From Thermoguttaceae bacterium (lineage in GTDB: Bacteria > Planctomycetota > Planctomycetia > Pirellulales > Thermoguttaceae): 64,000 nt of DNA. Shown here in pieces: positions 24,317 to 32,636 of the stretch. Position 1 is the stretch's first letter; the number at the start of each line of letters is the position of its first letter. The DNA lies in contig JAFQXE010000003.1 of NCBI GenBank assembly GCA_017407125.1, positions 62,001 to 126,000 of the forward strand, written 5' to 3'. The position numbers were made by a program, and so were the translations under genes. Under the pieces are notes generated by a model. It saw only the letters and a list, made by a program, of their open reading frames with translations, did no database searches and was not told the DNA's origin.

Positions 24317-25345
24317 ATGCCAGCCAACTTAACTCAACAGTACCTCAAGGCGGAAGACGCCTATCGTCAAGCGACCAGTCTGGAAGAAGAACTGCGTTGT
24401 CTTCAGGTCATGCTTCAGGAAATCCCGAAGCACAAGGGGACAGACCATCTTCAGGCGGCGTTAAAGGCGAAAATCGCTTCGACCCGAAAAGAAATCGACT
24501 CTGAGCGCGCCGCTGGCAAAAAGAGCGGCGGACTGAGCATAAAGATTCCGCGTCAGGGAGCGGGAACGGCGATTATTATCGGCGGTCCCAACGCCGGCAA
24601 AAGCCAGCTTCTCAAAAGTCTGACCAAGGCAACGCCGGAGGTGGCGATTTATCCGTACACGACCAAAATCCCGCAGCCGGGAATGATGCCCTGGAACGAC
24701 GTCTACGTTCAGCTTATCGACACGCCTCCGATTACCAAAGACTATATCGATCCGTACGCCTACGGCTTGATTCGCGCGGCGGAACTGGCGATTTTAATGG
24801 TCGATTTGGGTTCGGACGACGGCGTTACACAGGCGTACGACGTCCTCGATAAAATGCGCCTGACCAAAACCCGGCTTGGACAAAAAACCTGTCTGGACGA
24901 AGACGACATTGGAATTACGTACACGAAAGCGATTCTCGTCTTTAATAAAATGGATTTGCCCGAAGCGGCGGAACGAAAAGCGATGTTCTGGGAACTTCTT
25001 CCGGAAGAATTCCATTTGAACGACTGGGACACGTACGACATTTCCGCTGACCGCGACCTGGGCGGTGAGAACTGCAACCTCGAACCGCTTCGTGACGACA
25101 TTTACAAGAGCATGGGCGTCATTCGCGTTTATACAAAACTCCCAACCAAAAAGGTTGCGGATCTCGACCGACCGTTCACCGTGAAAAATGGCGATTCCCT
25201 GCTCGACCTGGCAAGTCAGGTTCACAAAGACTATTCCGAAAAACTCAAGTTCGCCCGCATTTGGGGATCGCAGGTTCACGACGGCACACCCGTTAAGGGA
25301 GATTATATTCTCGTCGACGGCGACATCGTCGAAATGCACATGTAG
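24317..25345 (+). CDS. DRG/Obg-type GTPase with C-terminal TGS domain
   Basis: The 342-aa protein has a helical N-terminus (1-75), a G domain and a C-terminal TGS domain (about 280-342, RPFTVKNGDSLLDLASQVHK). GTPase motifs are the P-loop GGPNAGKSQLL (89-99), the TKIPQPGMM switch, DTPP (where Obg/DRG proteins have DxPG) and NKMD. The organisation is closest to eukaryotic/archaeal DRG, translation factors that bind the ribosome, rather than bacterial Obg/CgtA, which lacks this TGS arrangement. The missing G of DxPG is worth noting. Its physiological role in bacteria is unknown. No operon partner. Confidence 0.82.
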   Translation: MPANLTQQYLKAEDAYRQATSLEEELRCLQVMLQEIPKHKGTDHLQAALKAKIASTRKEIDSERAAGKKSGGLSIKIPRQGAGTAIIIGGPNAGKSQLLKSLTKATPEVAIYPYTTKIPQPGMMPWNDVYVQLIDTPPITKDYIDPYAYGLIRAAELAILMVDLGSDDGVTQAYDVLDKMRLTKTRLGQKTCLDEDDIGITYTKAILVFNKMDLPEAAERKAMFWELLPEEFHLNDWDTYDISADRDLGGENCNLEPLRDDIYKSMGVIRVYTKLPTKKVADLDRPFTVKNGDSLLDLASQVHKDYSEKLKFARIWGSQVHDGTPVKGDYILVDGDIVEMHM

Positions 25346-25687
25346 CGGCGAGGCGCCGCTCCCAATCCGCGCTGCCGCGCGAGACGTATTATACCCGCTC
25401 CCGTTGGTCGCTTTGACTATTGTTAATAATATGTTTTTGTCCCCTTACTAAAGTTTTTTGGAAAGGGGAGTTTGAGGGGAAGAACCTTTTTTTCAAAAAA
25501 GGTTTTCCCCTCATATTATTTACCTTGAAAAAACTTCCCTAAAAGGGAGCCAGCTTGCTGGCGACCGAAAGTTTTTTCAAGGCGGCGAGGCGCCGCTCCC
25601 AGTCCGCGCTGCCGCGGTGCGAAGGCGCACACACAATCCGCGCTGCCGCGCGTTTGCCGATACCCGCTCCCGTTGGTCGCTTGCCCT
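25346..25687. repeat. Composite of direct repeats and long palindromes
   Basis: Two direct copies of a GC-rich block (25346-25418 and 25584-25687, sharing GCGGCGAGGCGCCGCTCCCA, CCGCGCTGCCGCG and CCCGCTCCCGTTGGTCGCTT) flank two hairpins. One pairs 25474-25491 with 25495-25512 (GAGGGGAA and AACCTTTTTT arms, one bulge). The other is a perfect 14-bp pairing of 25523-25536 (CCTTGAAAAAACTT) with 25569-25582, enclosing GCCAGCTTGCTGGC. The first hairpin could terminate the GTPase transcript. Confidence 0.8.
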
Positions 25688-26161
25688 TTCCTTACAAATA
25701 TTTTTAAGCCGCAAAGAACGCATAGTTTTTAAAACTTCGCGAACTTTGCGAACTTCGCGTGAGATTTTCTTCGGCGGGCGAAGACGCCCGCGAACCAGTT
25801 GTTCGAACGGACTTTCCGCGTTCTCAAGTTTTTCGGAAGCTTCCGCCGCAAAGCGCTCCTCTCGAGCCGAACGCTTTGCGTAATTGCTAATTGCTCATTG
25901 ATAATTGCTAATTAATTTTCCCCAATCTTTTTCTCCCCCCGGTACTTTTCAATCGTAAAAAAAGGTCTATAATATATATTCATAAAAATCGGTGGGAGGG
26001 GATATCCCTCTAACCGGGTTTATTCAATGGTTAGCCCCCGGAACGATTCGGCGGCTGGTATATTATTTTTACTGGTTCTTGACCGCAGCCGCGTTTGGAA
26101 GAGTTTATTCCAAACCGGAGAACGTCAAGAGCATATAATTCCATTTAGAGGTAATCAGACT
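25688..26161. other. Remainder of the gap before the acetyl-CoA synthetase gene, with -10 box and leader hairpin
   Basis: 25700-25780 carries degenerate 9-mers of the CGCAAAGAA/CGCGAACTT type; 25865-25917 carries AATTGCT heptads after AACGCTTTGCGT. A TATAAT (25968-25973) lacks a good -35. Just downstream, CGGT (25990-25993) and AGGG (25997-26000) pair with CCCT (26006-26009) and ACCG (26013-26016), forming a leader hairpin. No gene is supported. Confidence 0.55.
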
Positions 26162-28294
26162 ATGGCAGACCTGTCTCGCATTAACACCCTGTTTTATCCC
26201 AAAAGCATCGCCGTCGTTGGCGCCTCGGCTAAAGAAGGTTCCGTCGGTAACGACGTCGTCAAAAACCTGAAGGCGACGTTCAAGGGCGACATCTATCCCA
26301 TTAACCCGAAAGCTCCTGAAATCTGCGGCTTGAAGGCGTACACCTCCGTTCTGGAAGTTCCCGGCGACGTTGAATTAGCTGTTATTTCCGTCGCAGCCAA
26401 GTTCGTTTTGGGCGTTGTCGATCAGTGCATTGAAAAGGGCGTCAAAGCGCTCGTCTGCATTACTGCCGGTTTCAAGGAAATCGGAGGCGAAGGCGTCGAA
26501 CTGGAAAAGCAGTTCCAGGCGAAAGTCAAGGCGGCGAACATCGCCTTGGTCGGCCCCAACTGCTTGGGCGTTATCAACGCTGAATCGGACGCTTGCTACA
26601 ACGCTTCCTTTGCCAACCAGACCCCGATGTCCGGCTCGCTGGCGTTCGTTAGCCAGTCCGGCGCGCTGTGCACGTCCGTTTTGGACTTCGCCGCTCAGCG
26701 TGAAATGGGATTCTCCAAGTTCGTCTCCTTCGGCAACAAAGCCGACGTCAACGAAGTTGACCTGCTCAACTACCTGGCGGAAGACGACAAAACCAAGGTC
26801 GTTGCGATGTATCTGGAAGCTATCGGCGACGGCGAAGGATTCACAAAAGCCGTTCGCAAACTGCTGTGGGAAAAGAACAAGCCGGTTTTGATTCTCAAGT
26901 CCGGCCGTTCCGCCGCTGGCGCGAAAGCCGTTTCGTCACACACTGGTTCTTTGGCTGGCAACGACGCCGTTTACGAAGCTCTGCTGAAGCAGTCCGGCGC
27001 CATCCGCGTTGATTCCATTGAACAGCTCTTCGACTACGCCGCTCTGTTCTGCAATCAGCCGCTTCCGAAAGGCAACCGCTTGGCGATTATCACCAACGCT
27101 GGAGGCCCTGGCATTATGGCGACCGACGCTTCAGAACGCGTTGGCTTGACTCTCGCCGCTCTGTCCGACGAAACCAAAGCCGCTCTGCGCGAAAAACTCC
27201 CGGAAGCCGCGTCCGTTCGCAACCCGGTTGACGTCCTCGGCGACGCCAAACACGATCGTTACGCCGACGCTGTTACAACCGTCATGGCTGATCCGGACGT
27301 TGATATGGGACTGGTCATTCTTACCCCGCAGTCCATGACCGACACCGACGAAATCGGCAAGATCATTCCTGAAGTTGCCAAGACGTTGGGCAAACCGGTT
27401 GTCTGCGCGTTCATGGGCGCTGAGTCCGTCAAAGTCGGCGCTGCCAACCTTCGCGCTGGCGGAATTCCGAACTACGCCTTCCCGGAAAACGCCATCGGCG
27501 CTTTGGCTGCTGGCTACAACCTCACTCAGACCATTGCTCAGTCCGCCGACAACTCCACGCCGACCATTTCCGGAGCTGAGTCCGCCAAGTGCGCTGAACT
27601 GATTAAAGAAAAGCTGGGCGATAAGGATTCCGTTTACCTGACCCAGGCGGAAGCTCGTCCGCTGTTTGCCTGCTACGGCATGCCGCTGCTGAAGTCTGCT
27701 GTTGTCAAGTCCGCAGACGAAGCCGCCGCCACCGTTGGCGAATGGGGCGTTACCGTCGTTATGAAAGTCATGTCGGACGACGTCAAACACAAGTTCGACG
27801 CTGGCGGAGTTCTGCTCAACATCACCGGAGCTGACGCCGCGCGCGACGGATACAACAAGATTTACGAGAACATCGCCAAGAACGTCCCCGGCGCCAAGAT
27901 CGACTCGATTCTTATCGAACAGATGGCTGCCAAGGGAACGGAAGTCATTCTCGGATGCAACCGCGACGCCAAGTTCGGTCCGTTGGTCATGTTCGGCATG
28001 GGCGGCACAACCGCTGAACTGATGAAAGACGTTCAGTTCCGCCTCGCCCCGATGAGCCAGTACTGGATTCACTCCATGCTGGAAAACACCAAGGTTTACA
28101 AGCTCATGAACAACTACCGAGGTCTGGGTCAGCACGACCTGGCGGCTCTGGAAGACGCCCTGACTCGTCTTTCCGTCATGGTTGCCGAAAACCCGGAAAT
28201 CGCCGAGCTGGACATCAACCCGCTTATCGTCCACGCCGAAGGACAGGGCTGCTCGCTGGCTGACAGCCGTATCGTTTTGAAGAAAGTTAAATAG
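26162..28294 (+). CDS. Acetate--CoA ligase (ADP-forming), fused alpha and beta domains
   Basis: Converts acetyl-CoA, ADP and phosphate to acetate, CoA and ATP, a substrate-level phosphorylation step in fermenters. The 710-aa protein has an N-terminal CoA-binding domain (INTLFYPKSIAVVGASAKEG, 7-26), the succinyl-CoA-ligase-like domains with GPNCLGV and FVSQSGALC, the phosphohistidine His260 in SSHTGSLAGND, and a C-terminal ATP-grasp domain (about 480-710, ending ELDINPLIV). I start at ATG 26162 (AGAGG upstream). An in-frame ATG at 26027 would add 45 residues that look unlike the family. Its last 40 bp are duplicated at 29186-29225. Confidence 0.92.
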   Translation: MADLSRINTLFYPKSIAVVGASAKEGSVGNDVVKNLKATFKGDIYPINPKAPEICGLKAYTSVLEVPGDVELAVISVAAKFVLGVVDQCIEKGVKALVCITAGFKEIGGEGVELEKQFQAKVKAANIALVGPNCLGVINAESDACYNASFANQTPMSGSLAFVSQSGALCTSVLDFAAQREMGFSKFVSFGNKADVNEVDLLNYLAEDDKTKVVAMYLEAIGDGEGFTKAVRKLLWEKNKPVLILKSGRSAAGAKAVSSHTGSLAGNDAVYEALLKQSGAIRVDSIEQLFDYAALFCNQPLPKGNRLAIITNAGGPGIMATDASERVGLTLAALSDETKAALREKLPEAASVRNPVDVLGDAKHDRYADAVTTVMADPDVDMGLVILTPQSMTDTDEIGKIIPEVAKTLGKPVVCAFMGAESVKVGAANLRAGGIPNYAFPENAIGALAAGYNLTQTIAQSADNSTPTISGAESAKCAELIKEKLGDKDSVYLTQAEARPLFACYGMPLLKSAVVKSADEAAATVGEWGVTVVMKVMSDDVKHKFDAGGVLLNITGADAARDGYNKIYENIAKNVPGAKIDSILIEQMAAKGTEVILGCNRDAKFGPLVMFGMGGTTAELMKDVQFRLAPMSQYWIHSMLENTKVYKLMNNYRGLGQHDLAALEDALTRLSVMVAENPEIAELDINPLIVHAEGQGCSLADSRIVLKKVK
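28254..28293 (+). repeat. Direct repeat, left copy (3' end of the acetyl-CoA synthetase gene)
   Basis: 40 bp from CGCTGGCTGACAGCC to AAGAAAGTTAAATA, including the last codons and part of the stop. The right copy at 29186-29225 differs at two positions. The 892 bp between hold an AT-rich gene foreign in composition. Confidence 0.85.
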
Positions 28295-28295
28295 T

Positions 28296-28364
28296 TGAGG
28301 CATTAGGCAAGAGGCAGTAGGCAGTAGGCAGTAGTGAAATTTCTCTACTGCCTGCTGCCTATCT
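28296..28364. repeat. Heptad inverted repeat, GGCAGTA type
   Basis: GGCATTA, GGCAAGA and three GGCAGTA units (28300-28336), short loop, then CTACTGC/CTGCTGC/CTATC. It follows the acetyl-CoA synthetase stop at once and could act as its transcript end. Confidence 0.85.
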
Positions 28365-28443
28365 TCTCGTCATTAATGCGTTTAAACAGTTCCAGCGCTT
28401 GTTGTCATAATATGTTTCCCAGCAATATCAAATATTTATACAA

Positions 28444-28986
28444 ATGAAGAATTCTATTCAGATAAAAGAACTTATTAAGTTTATTGTTGGCGTTGTTGCG
28501 CTTATGATTTACTGTTTAATATTTTTTCTACTTCCTTTATTGGTGTTAGAATTTGAACAAAATTTTTTATACGGCGCTTTAGGCGTTAGTATTTTTCTTA
28601 GTATGTATATTACTTATAACTTTCTTCTTGAAGATCGTTTTCATATTCTTCAATATGTTGGAGTATATTTTCAGACCACTATTTTGGAAAGAATGATTTT
28701 TCCGGAAAATGCACAACGTCGTATTGAGGAATACAGGAATTTCAGAACGGATTATTATGTACCCAATTTTGCTGAAAAATTGAAAGCTCTTTTACGCGTT
28801 TTGCTAAAAAGCTGGATCTGTTCATTTCTTATTACTTACTCTTTAATGTACATAGCCTTATTCGATTCATCATGGGATTCAAATGATAAATGGCCTTCTA
28901 TTACAATTTTTTGCATTGCTTTTCTAATTATTTCATATTTCTTTTTCGTTACGACATTCATAAAATTGACAAAACCCAAACGTTAA
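28444..28986 (+). CDS. Small membrane protein, AT-rich, unknown
   Basis: A 180-aa protein with four predicted membrane helices, at about 10-37, 42-60, 118-140 and 150-172, and a charged stretch between the second and third (about 80-115, RMIFPENAQRRIEEYRNF). I recognise no family. The coding sequence is visibly AT-rich (many TTT, ATT, AAA codons), unlike the genes on either side. It lies inside a segment bounded by two copies of the neighbouring gene's 3' end, which suggests acquisition by insertion. No Shine-Dalgarno sequence is obvious. Confidence 0.65.
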   Translation: MKNSIQIKELIKFIVGVVALMIYCLIFFLLPLLVLEFEQNFLYGALGVSIFLSMYITYNFLLEDRFHILQYVGVYFQTTILERMIFPENAQRRIEEYRNFRTDYYVPNFAEKLKALLRVLLKSWICSFLITYSLMYIALFDSSWDSNDKWPSITIFCIAFLIISYFFFVTTFIKLTKPKR

Positions 28987-28989
28987 TAA

Positions 28990-29145
28990 TCATCCGTTGA
29001 AATGCGCTTTTAACTGTTTTCCGATTTCTTCTTTAACGACCGGGTCGATAATAACGTTTTCCTCTTTGTTTGACGTTATTTTGTCTTCCTCCGGTACAAT
29101 AAAGGCATCTAAGGAAAGCAGGTTATCGGCGCATGAATGGACGTT
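28990..29145 (-). pseudogene. Possible gene fragment, antisense to the AT-rich segment
   Basis: An open frame whose last about 50 codons (INVHSCADNLLSLDAFIVPE, then a charged IDPVVKEEIGKQLKAHFNG) look like a real C-terminus, but there is no ATG; the frame opens only with a TTG at 29175. It may be the tail of a gene cut when this segment was inserted. Weakly supported. Confidence 0.25.
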
Positions 29146-29185
29146 AATTATCGTTGCCAAAATTGGGCTGAACAAATACCAATCG

Positions 29186-29225
29186 CGCTGGCTGACAGCC
29201 GTATCGTTCTTAAGAAAGTTAAATA
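29186..29225 (+). repeat. Direct repeat, right copy of the acetyl-CoA synthetase 3' end
   Basis: 38 of 40 bases match 28254-28293. Homology does not extend upstream of CGCTGG. Both copies are followed soon by GGCAGTAG heptads. Confidence 0.85.
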
Positions 29226-29232
29226 AGATTTT

Positions 29233-29338
29233 CAGGCAGTAGACTTTGAGGGAATAGGGAATAGGAAATAGGGAATAGTTTTTCGCCTGCGGCGAATTTA
29301 AAATCTATTCCCTACTACCTACTTCCTATTCCCTATCT
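29233..29338. repeat. Heptad inverted repeat, GGGAATA type with palindromic core
   Basis: One GGCAGTA unit, purine arm GGGAATA/GGAAATA (29248-29278), core TTCGCCTGCGGCGAA (29282-29296), pyrimidine arm CTATTCC/CTACTAC/CTACTTC to 29336. Confidence 0.85.
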
Positions 29339-30035
29339 TCTTTTCGACAGCAGCTTTTCTAAATATATAACTAATCCGGATTCGCGCCGATTATTCTTCG
29401 GAGGGTCGACGTCCTCGCCTGCCAATGGAAAACCGCCCTGCAATCTTTCAAATACGCCGCCAAAGATTTTAGCCGCAAAGAACGCAAAGATCGCAAAGAA
29501 ATGAAAGGCGGTAACGTAGCGAACAAGGCGAGCCGGGGTGCGTAAGCCCCCGGAAAAATTCTCACGCAAAGTACGCGAAGTTCGCAAAGTTATTTAGGCG
29601 AGCCGGGAACGTCAGTTCCCGGGTGTAGAACCGCATAGCGGTTCAATGTTTCTAGCCGTGGGTGAAACCCACGGAAGAAAGAAAAACAATAATAAAAAAA
29701 TCGTCAAACACTCTTTTTCTCTTGCTCCTTTACGGGGCAAGAGAAAAAGATACTGCGACGATTGCAAACGTTTCGCAGCGTGCATAACAAAACGACGCAG
29801 CCGAAAACCTTCCCCGGATGGACTCCGCCCTCGGAGTCCAACTTGACGGCTACGCCGTCAAGGAAATAACGGAAGCCTCCAAAAACCATTGAACGCGGAA
29901 AACCCGTCTGACCTGCTGGATCGCGGCTGTGTCAGCCGCCAAAGAATTTTAACCACAAAGAACACAAAGAACACAAAGAAACAATCGGGACTAATACGTT
30001 TTTATCGGGCGCTCCCGCCTCCCTTCTAAATCCTC
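29339..30035. other. Palindrome-dense intergenic region without genes
   Basis: About 700 bp with no supportable gene. It holds CGCAAAGAA 9-mers (29470-29500), GGCGGTAACGTAGCG similar to the hsp20 flanking element (about 29506), CCGGGAACGTCAGTTCCCGG (29604-29623), a copy of the double-hairpin element (29626-29674) and a perfect 14-bp hairpin (29712-29725 with 29737-29750, TCTTTTTCTCTTGC arm). GGACTCCG/CGGAGTCC (29820-29839), CTTGACGGC/GCCGTCAAG (29842-29862) and three ACAAAGAAC 9-mers near 29955 complete it. Confidence 0.75.
29626..29674. repeat. Double-hairpin element, copy 1
   Basis: TAGAACCGCATAGCGGTTC, a spacer CAATGTTTCTAG, then CCGTGGGT-GAA-ACCCACGG. Other copies are at 32561-32611, 36826-36876 and 38474-38527. 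Orientation is opposite to copies 2 and 3. Confidence 0.85.
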
Positions 30036-30064
30036 TTGTATAAAATCAAAATTATCATTATAAT
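30036..30064 (+). promoter_or_regulatory. Sigma70-type promoter of the ankyrin gene
   Basis: TTGTAT (30036-30041), 17 bp, TATAAT (30059-30064); predicted leader about 90 nt to ATG 30159. Confidence 0.75.
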
Positions 30065-30158
30065 ATAATACCGTCAATAGTTCTAATTGAGCGAATTGTT
30101 GGTTTATTGCAATTCAAAAGAATTTACCATTTCGTCAAATCAAGAATCCTATAATATT

Positions 30159-31934
30159 ATGAACGTCATTCATCGCGTTTTGAGCGTTTTGTTTGTTTTG
30201 GGAATTTGTCTTGCCGGGGCGAGTTGCTCAGCAGAGAATTCCGACAGTCAGTCCAAGGCGAAAAGATTAATAGTTACGATATTTGGTCAGGAAAACGTAG
30301 ATCGTTTTGAACAGATGTTCGAAACCAACAAGTTTGATTTTGATTACTGCGACGAAGACAACCGCTGCGTCCTTCACTATGCCGCTTTGTTGGGAAACAT
30401 AAACCGGGTTCAAGAGCTTGTAAAACAGGGCGCGGACTTAAATACAAAAGATGACATTGGCAGGACGGTTCTGTATTACGCCGCCCGAAGCGGGAATTTG
30501 GAACTGGTCAAATGGCTGGTTGAAAAAGGGCTGGACGTCAACGTAAAAGACAACGGCGATAAAACAGTTTTACATTCAGCCGCCCAAAGCGGAAATCTGG
30601 AACTGGTCAAATGGCTGGTAGAAAAAGGGCTGGACGTCAACGTAAAAGACGATGATAGCAATCCGGTCTTGCATTACGCCGTCCAAAGCGGGAATCTGGA
30701 ACTGGTCAGGTGGCTTGTAGAACAGGGCGCTGACGTCAAGGCAAAAAACAGATACGGAATAACAATTATATTTCATACAGTCGATTTGTTTTACGCGGAC
30801 GATTCAGAGTATCTGGAAATGATTGACTGGTTGGTTAAACAGGGCGTTGATGTAAATAGTAAATGCGAATCAGGAAGTACAGCCCTGGTTTCTTGCAGCA
30901 TAAGTGGCAATCTGAAATTGGTTCAAAAATTGATTGAACATGGAGCAGACGTCAATGCAAAAACTAATGACGGATTTACAGCCTTGCATTTTGCCGTCCT
31001 AGATGGGAATTGGGAACTGGTTAAGTGGCTCGTTGAACACGGCGCGGACGTCAATATTAAAAATAATGATGGCGTTACTATTTTGCAATCAACCGCGCAG
31101 AGTGGGAACATGGAGCTGGTTCAATGGCTGGTTGAACGCGGCGCTGAAGTCAAAATAAAAGATAATGATGGAGAAACTGCCTTGCATTTTGCCGCTCTAA
31201 GCGGGAATGTGGAACTGGTTGAGTGGCTGGTTAAACAGGGATTGGACGTCAATGCAAAAACTAATGACGGAAATACAGCCTTGCATTTTGCCGCTCGATA
31301 TGGGAATCTGGAACTGGTTCAATGGCTGGTTAAACAGGGTTTGGACGTAAAAGATATAAACAAAAATAGCGAAACGGCTTTGCATTTTGCCGCCCGATGG
31401 GATAATCTGGAACTGGTGCAATGGCTGGTTGAACAAGGGACTGGAATCAAAATAAAAGACAATGATGGAGAAACCGCCTTGCATTCTGCCGCCCGATATG
31501 GGAATCTGGAACTGGTTCAATGGTTGGTTAAAAAGGGTTTGAATGTAAAAGATAAAAACAAAAATGGAGAAACGGCATTGCATTTTGCCGCTCAATGTGG
31601 GGATCTGGAACTGGTCAAATGGCTGATTGAACAGGGTTTGGACGTCAATGCAAAAGACGCTCATGGCGTTACAGTATTACATTACGCTGTTGGACACGGA
31701 TCTCTGGAAATGGTTAAGGTATTGGTTGAACACGGCGCGGACGTTAATGCAAAAGACACTCATGGAGATACGCCCTTGCATTCTGCCGTCCAATGCGATA
31801 ATTTGGAAATGGTCAAATGGCTGGTCGAACACGGCGCCGACATTAACGCAAAAGACAATTATGGAAGTACCGTTTTGGATGAAGCAATGGATAAGGAATT
31901 GGTCAAATGGCTCAAAGAGCATGGCGCAAAATAA
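30159..31934 (+). CDS. Exported ankyrin-repeat protein
   Basis: The 591-aa protein starts with a signal peptide (MNVIHRVLSVLFVLGICLAG) followed by ASC-SAEN, a weak lipobox or SPase I site. From about residue 80 it consists of some fifteen ankyrin repeats of 33 aa, with the consensus ELVKWLVEQGADVNAKDNDG, TALHFAA and GNLELV. Repeats differ in the DNA mostly by single codons, so the array has expanded by recent duplication. The array forms an elongated binding surface; the target is unknown. The ATG at 30159 is preferred over a TTG at 30087 because the signal peptide starts there. It may form a pair with the small gene downstream. Confidence 0.9.
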   Translation: MNVIHRVLSVLFVLGICLAGASCSAENSDSQSKAKRLIVTIFGQENVDRFEQMFETNKFDFDYCDEDNRCVLHYAALLGNINRVQELVKQGADLNTKDDIGRTVLYYAARSGNLELVKWLVEKGLDVNVKDNGDKTVLHSAAQSGNLELVKWLVEKGLDVNVKDDDSNPVLHYAVQSGNLELVRWLVEQGADVKAKNRYGITIIFHTVDLFYADDSEYLEMIDWLVKQGVDVNSKCESGSTALVSCSISGNLKLVQKLIEHGADVNAKTNDGFTALHFAVLDGNWELVKWLVEHGADVNIKNNDGVTILQSTAQSGNMELVQWLVERGAEVKIKDNDGETALHFAALSGNVELVEWLVKQGLDVNAKTNDGNTALHFAARYGNLELVQWLVKQGLDVKDINKNSETALHFAARWDNLELVQWLVEQGTGIKIKDNDGETALHSAARYGNLELVQWLVKKGLNVKDKNKNGETALHFAAQCGDLELVKWLIEQGLDVNAKDAHGVTVLHYAVGHGSLEMVKVLVEHGADVNAKDTHGDTPLHSAVQCDNLEMVKWLVEHGADINAKDNYGSTVLDEAMDKELVKWLKEHGAK

Positions 31935-32009
31935 TCAGAATAATAGGGGCGGTTAGTTAATATCCAGCAAAATCAAGGAACGTTTAGCGTATATGCCGTA
32001 TAAGCAATT

Positions 32010-32540
32010 ATGAACTACGTTTTTAATAAAAAAATGATTCAGTGTCTCGACGCCCATGGTATCGAGATTAAAGCTGATATAACTATTTCCGAGTCGTTTG
32101 GAGGAGAAGAAACGTCTTTTATTATAAAAGTAAGAGACCTGTTTTCTCTTTCTGAAGAGTTATCCATTTTATTGACAACGGATTTGTCCTTGTCCTTTTT
32201 ACCAGCTTTGATTTATCAAGAGATGTCTGATTTATTGATTATTGGGCTGCAAAATCGAACGCTGTTTATTGACGTGAAAAATAAAGCTGTCATACAGGAC
32301 GTTTATTTGGAATTCCCATTGTTTTATATTTATTACGTTAAAGAAAACAACAGCTATTTATTAGTAACGGAATGTGAAGTATTGAATTATAGCTGCAAAG
32401 GAGAACGATTACATTCTTTTTGTCCTAACGATATTATTACAGAAACATCGATTGACAATAATCAATTACGCCTCAAAACAGATTCGAAGAAAACCGCTGT
32501 CGTTGATCTTATTTCGTGGACAATCTCGCCTTTGGGATAA
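32010..32540 (+). CDS. Unknown protein downstream of the ankyrin gene
   Basis: A 176-aa soluble protein without signal peptide or membrane helix. It alternates hydrophobic beta-like stretches (FIIKVRDLFSL, LLIIGLQNRTLFIDV, FYIYYVKENNSYLLVTECEV) and looks like a beta-rich single domain. I recognise no family. It is AT-rich and lies 75 bp after the ankyrin gene on the same strand. Exported ankyrin proteins sometimes sit beside small cytoplasmic partner or immunity proteins, but nothing in this sequence shows such a role. A double-hairpin element follows. Confidence 0.6.
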   Translation: MNYVFNKKMIQCLDAHGIEIKADITISESFGGEETSFIIKVRDLFSLSEELSILLTTDLSLSFLPALIYQEMSDLLIIGLQNRTLFIDVKNKAVIQDVYLEFPLFYIYYVKENNSYLLVTECEVLNYSCKGERLHSFCPNDIITETSIDNNQLRLKTDSKKTAVVDLISWTISPLG

Positions 32541-32560
32541 AAGCGCCCAATTGTTTCTTT

Positions 32561-32636
32561 CCGTGGGTTTCACCCCACGGCTAGAAATATTGAACCGCTA
32601 CACGGTTCTAGCAGATGCGCTTCGCGCCTATTGCCT
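32561..32636. repeat. Double-hairpin element, copy 2, with GCGCTTCGCGC
   Basis: CCGTGGGT-TTCA-CCCACGG (32561-32580), spacer CTAGAAATATT, GAACCGCTACACGGTTCTAG to 32611, then GCGCTTCGCGC and one CTATTGC heptad. It runs up to the stop of the minus-strand secreted protein. Confidence 0.85.

Noticed and set aside
25617-25883. 88-codon frame between the GTPase and acetyl-CoA synthetase genes
   Set aside because: Arg/Ser-rich, made of intergenic repeats, without ribosome binding site or homology that I can recognise.
26027-26161. In-frame N-terminal extension of the acetyl-CoA synthetase
   Set aside because: The family N-terminus begins at 26162; the extension is unlike the family and starts next to the leader hairpin. 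A leader peptide is not excluded.
27131-28303. Long open frame opposite the acetyl-CoA synthetase gene (390 codons)
   Set aside because: Antisense to conserved ATP-grasp coding sequence; no family features.
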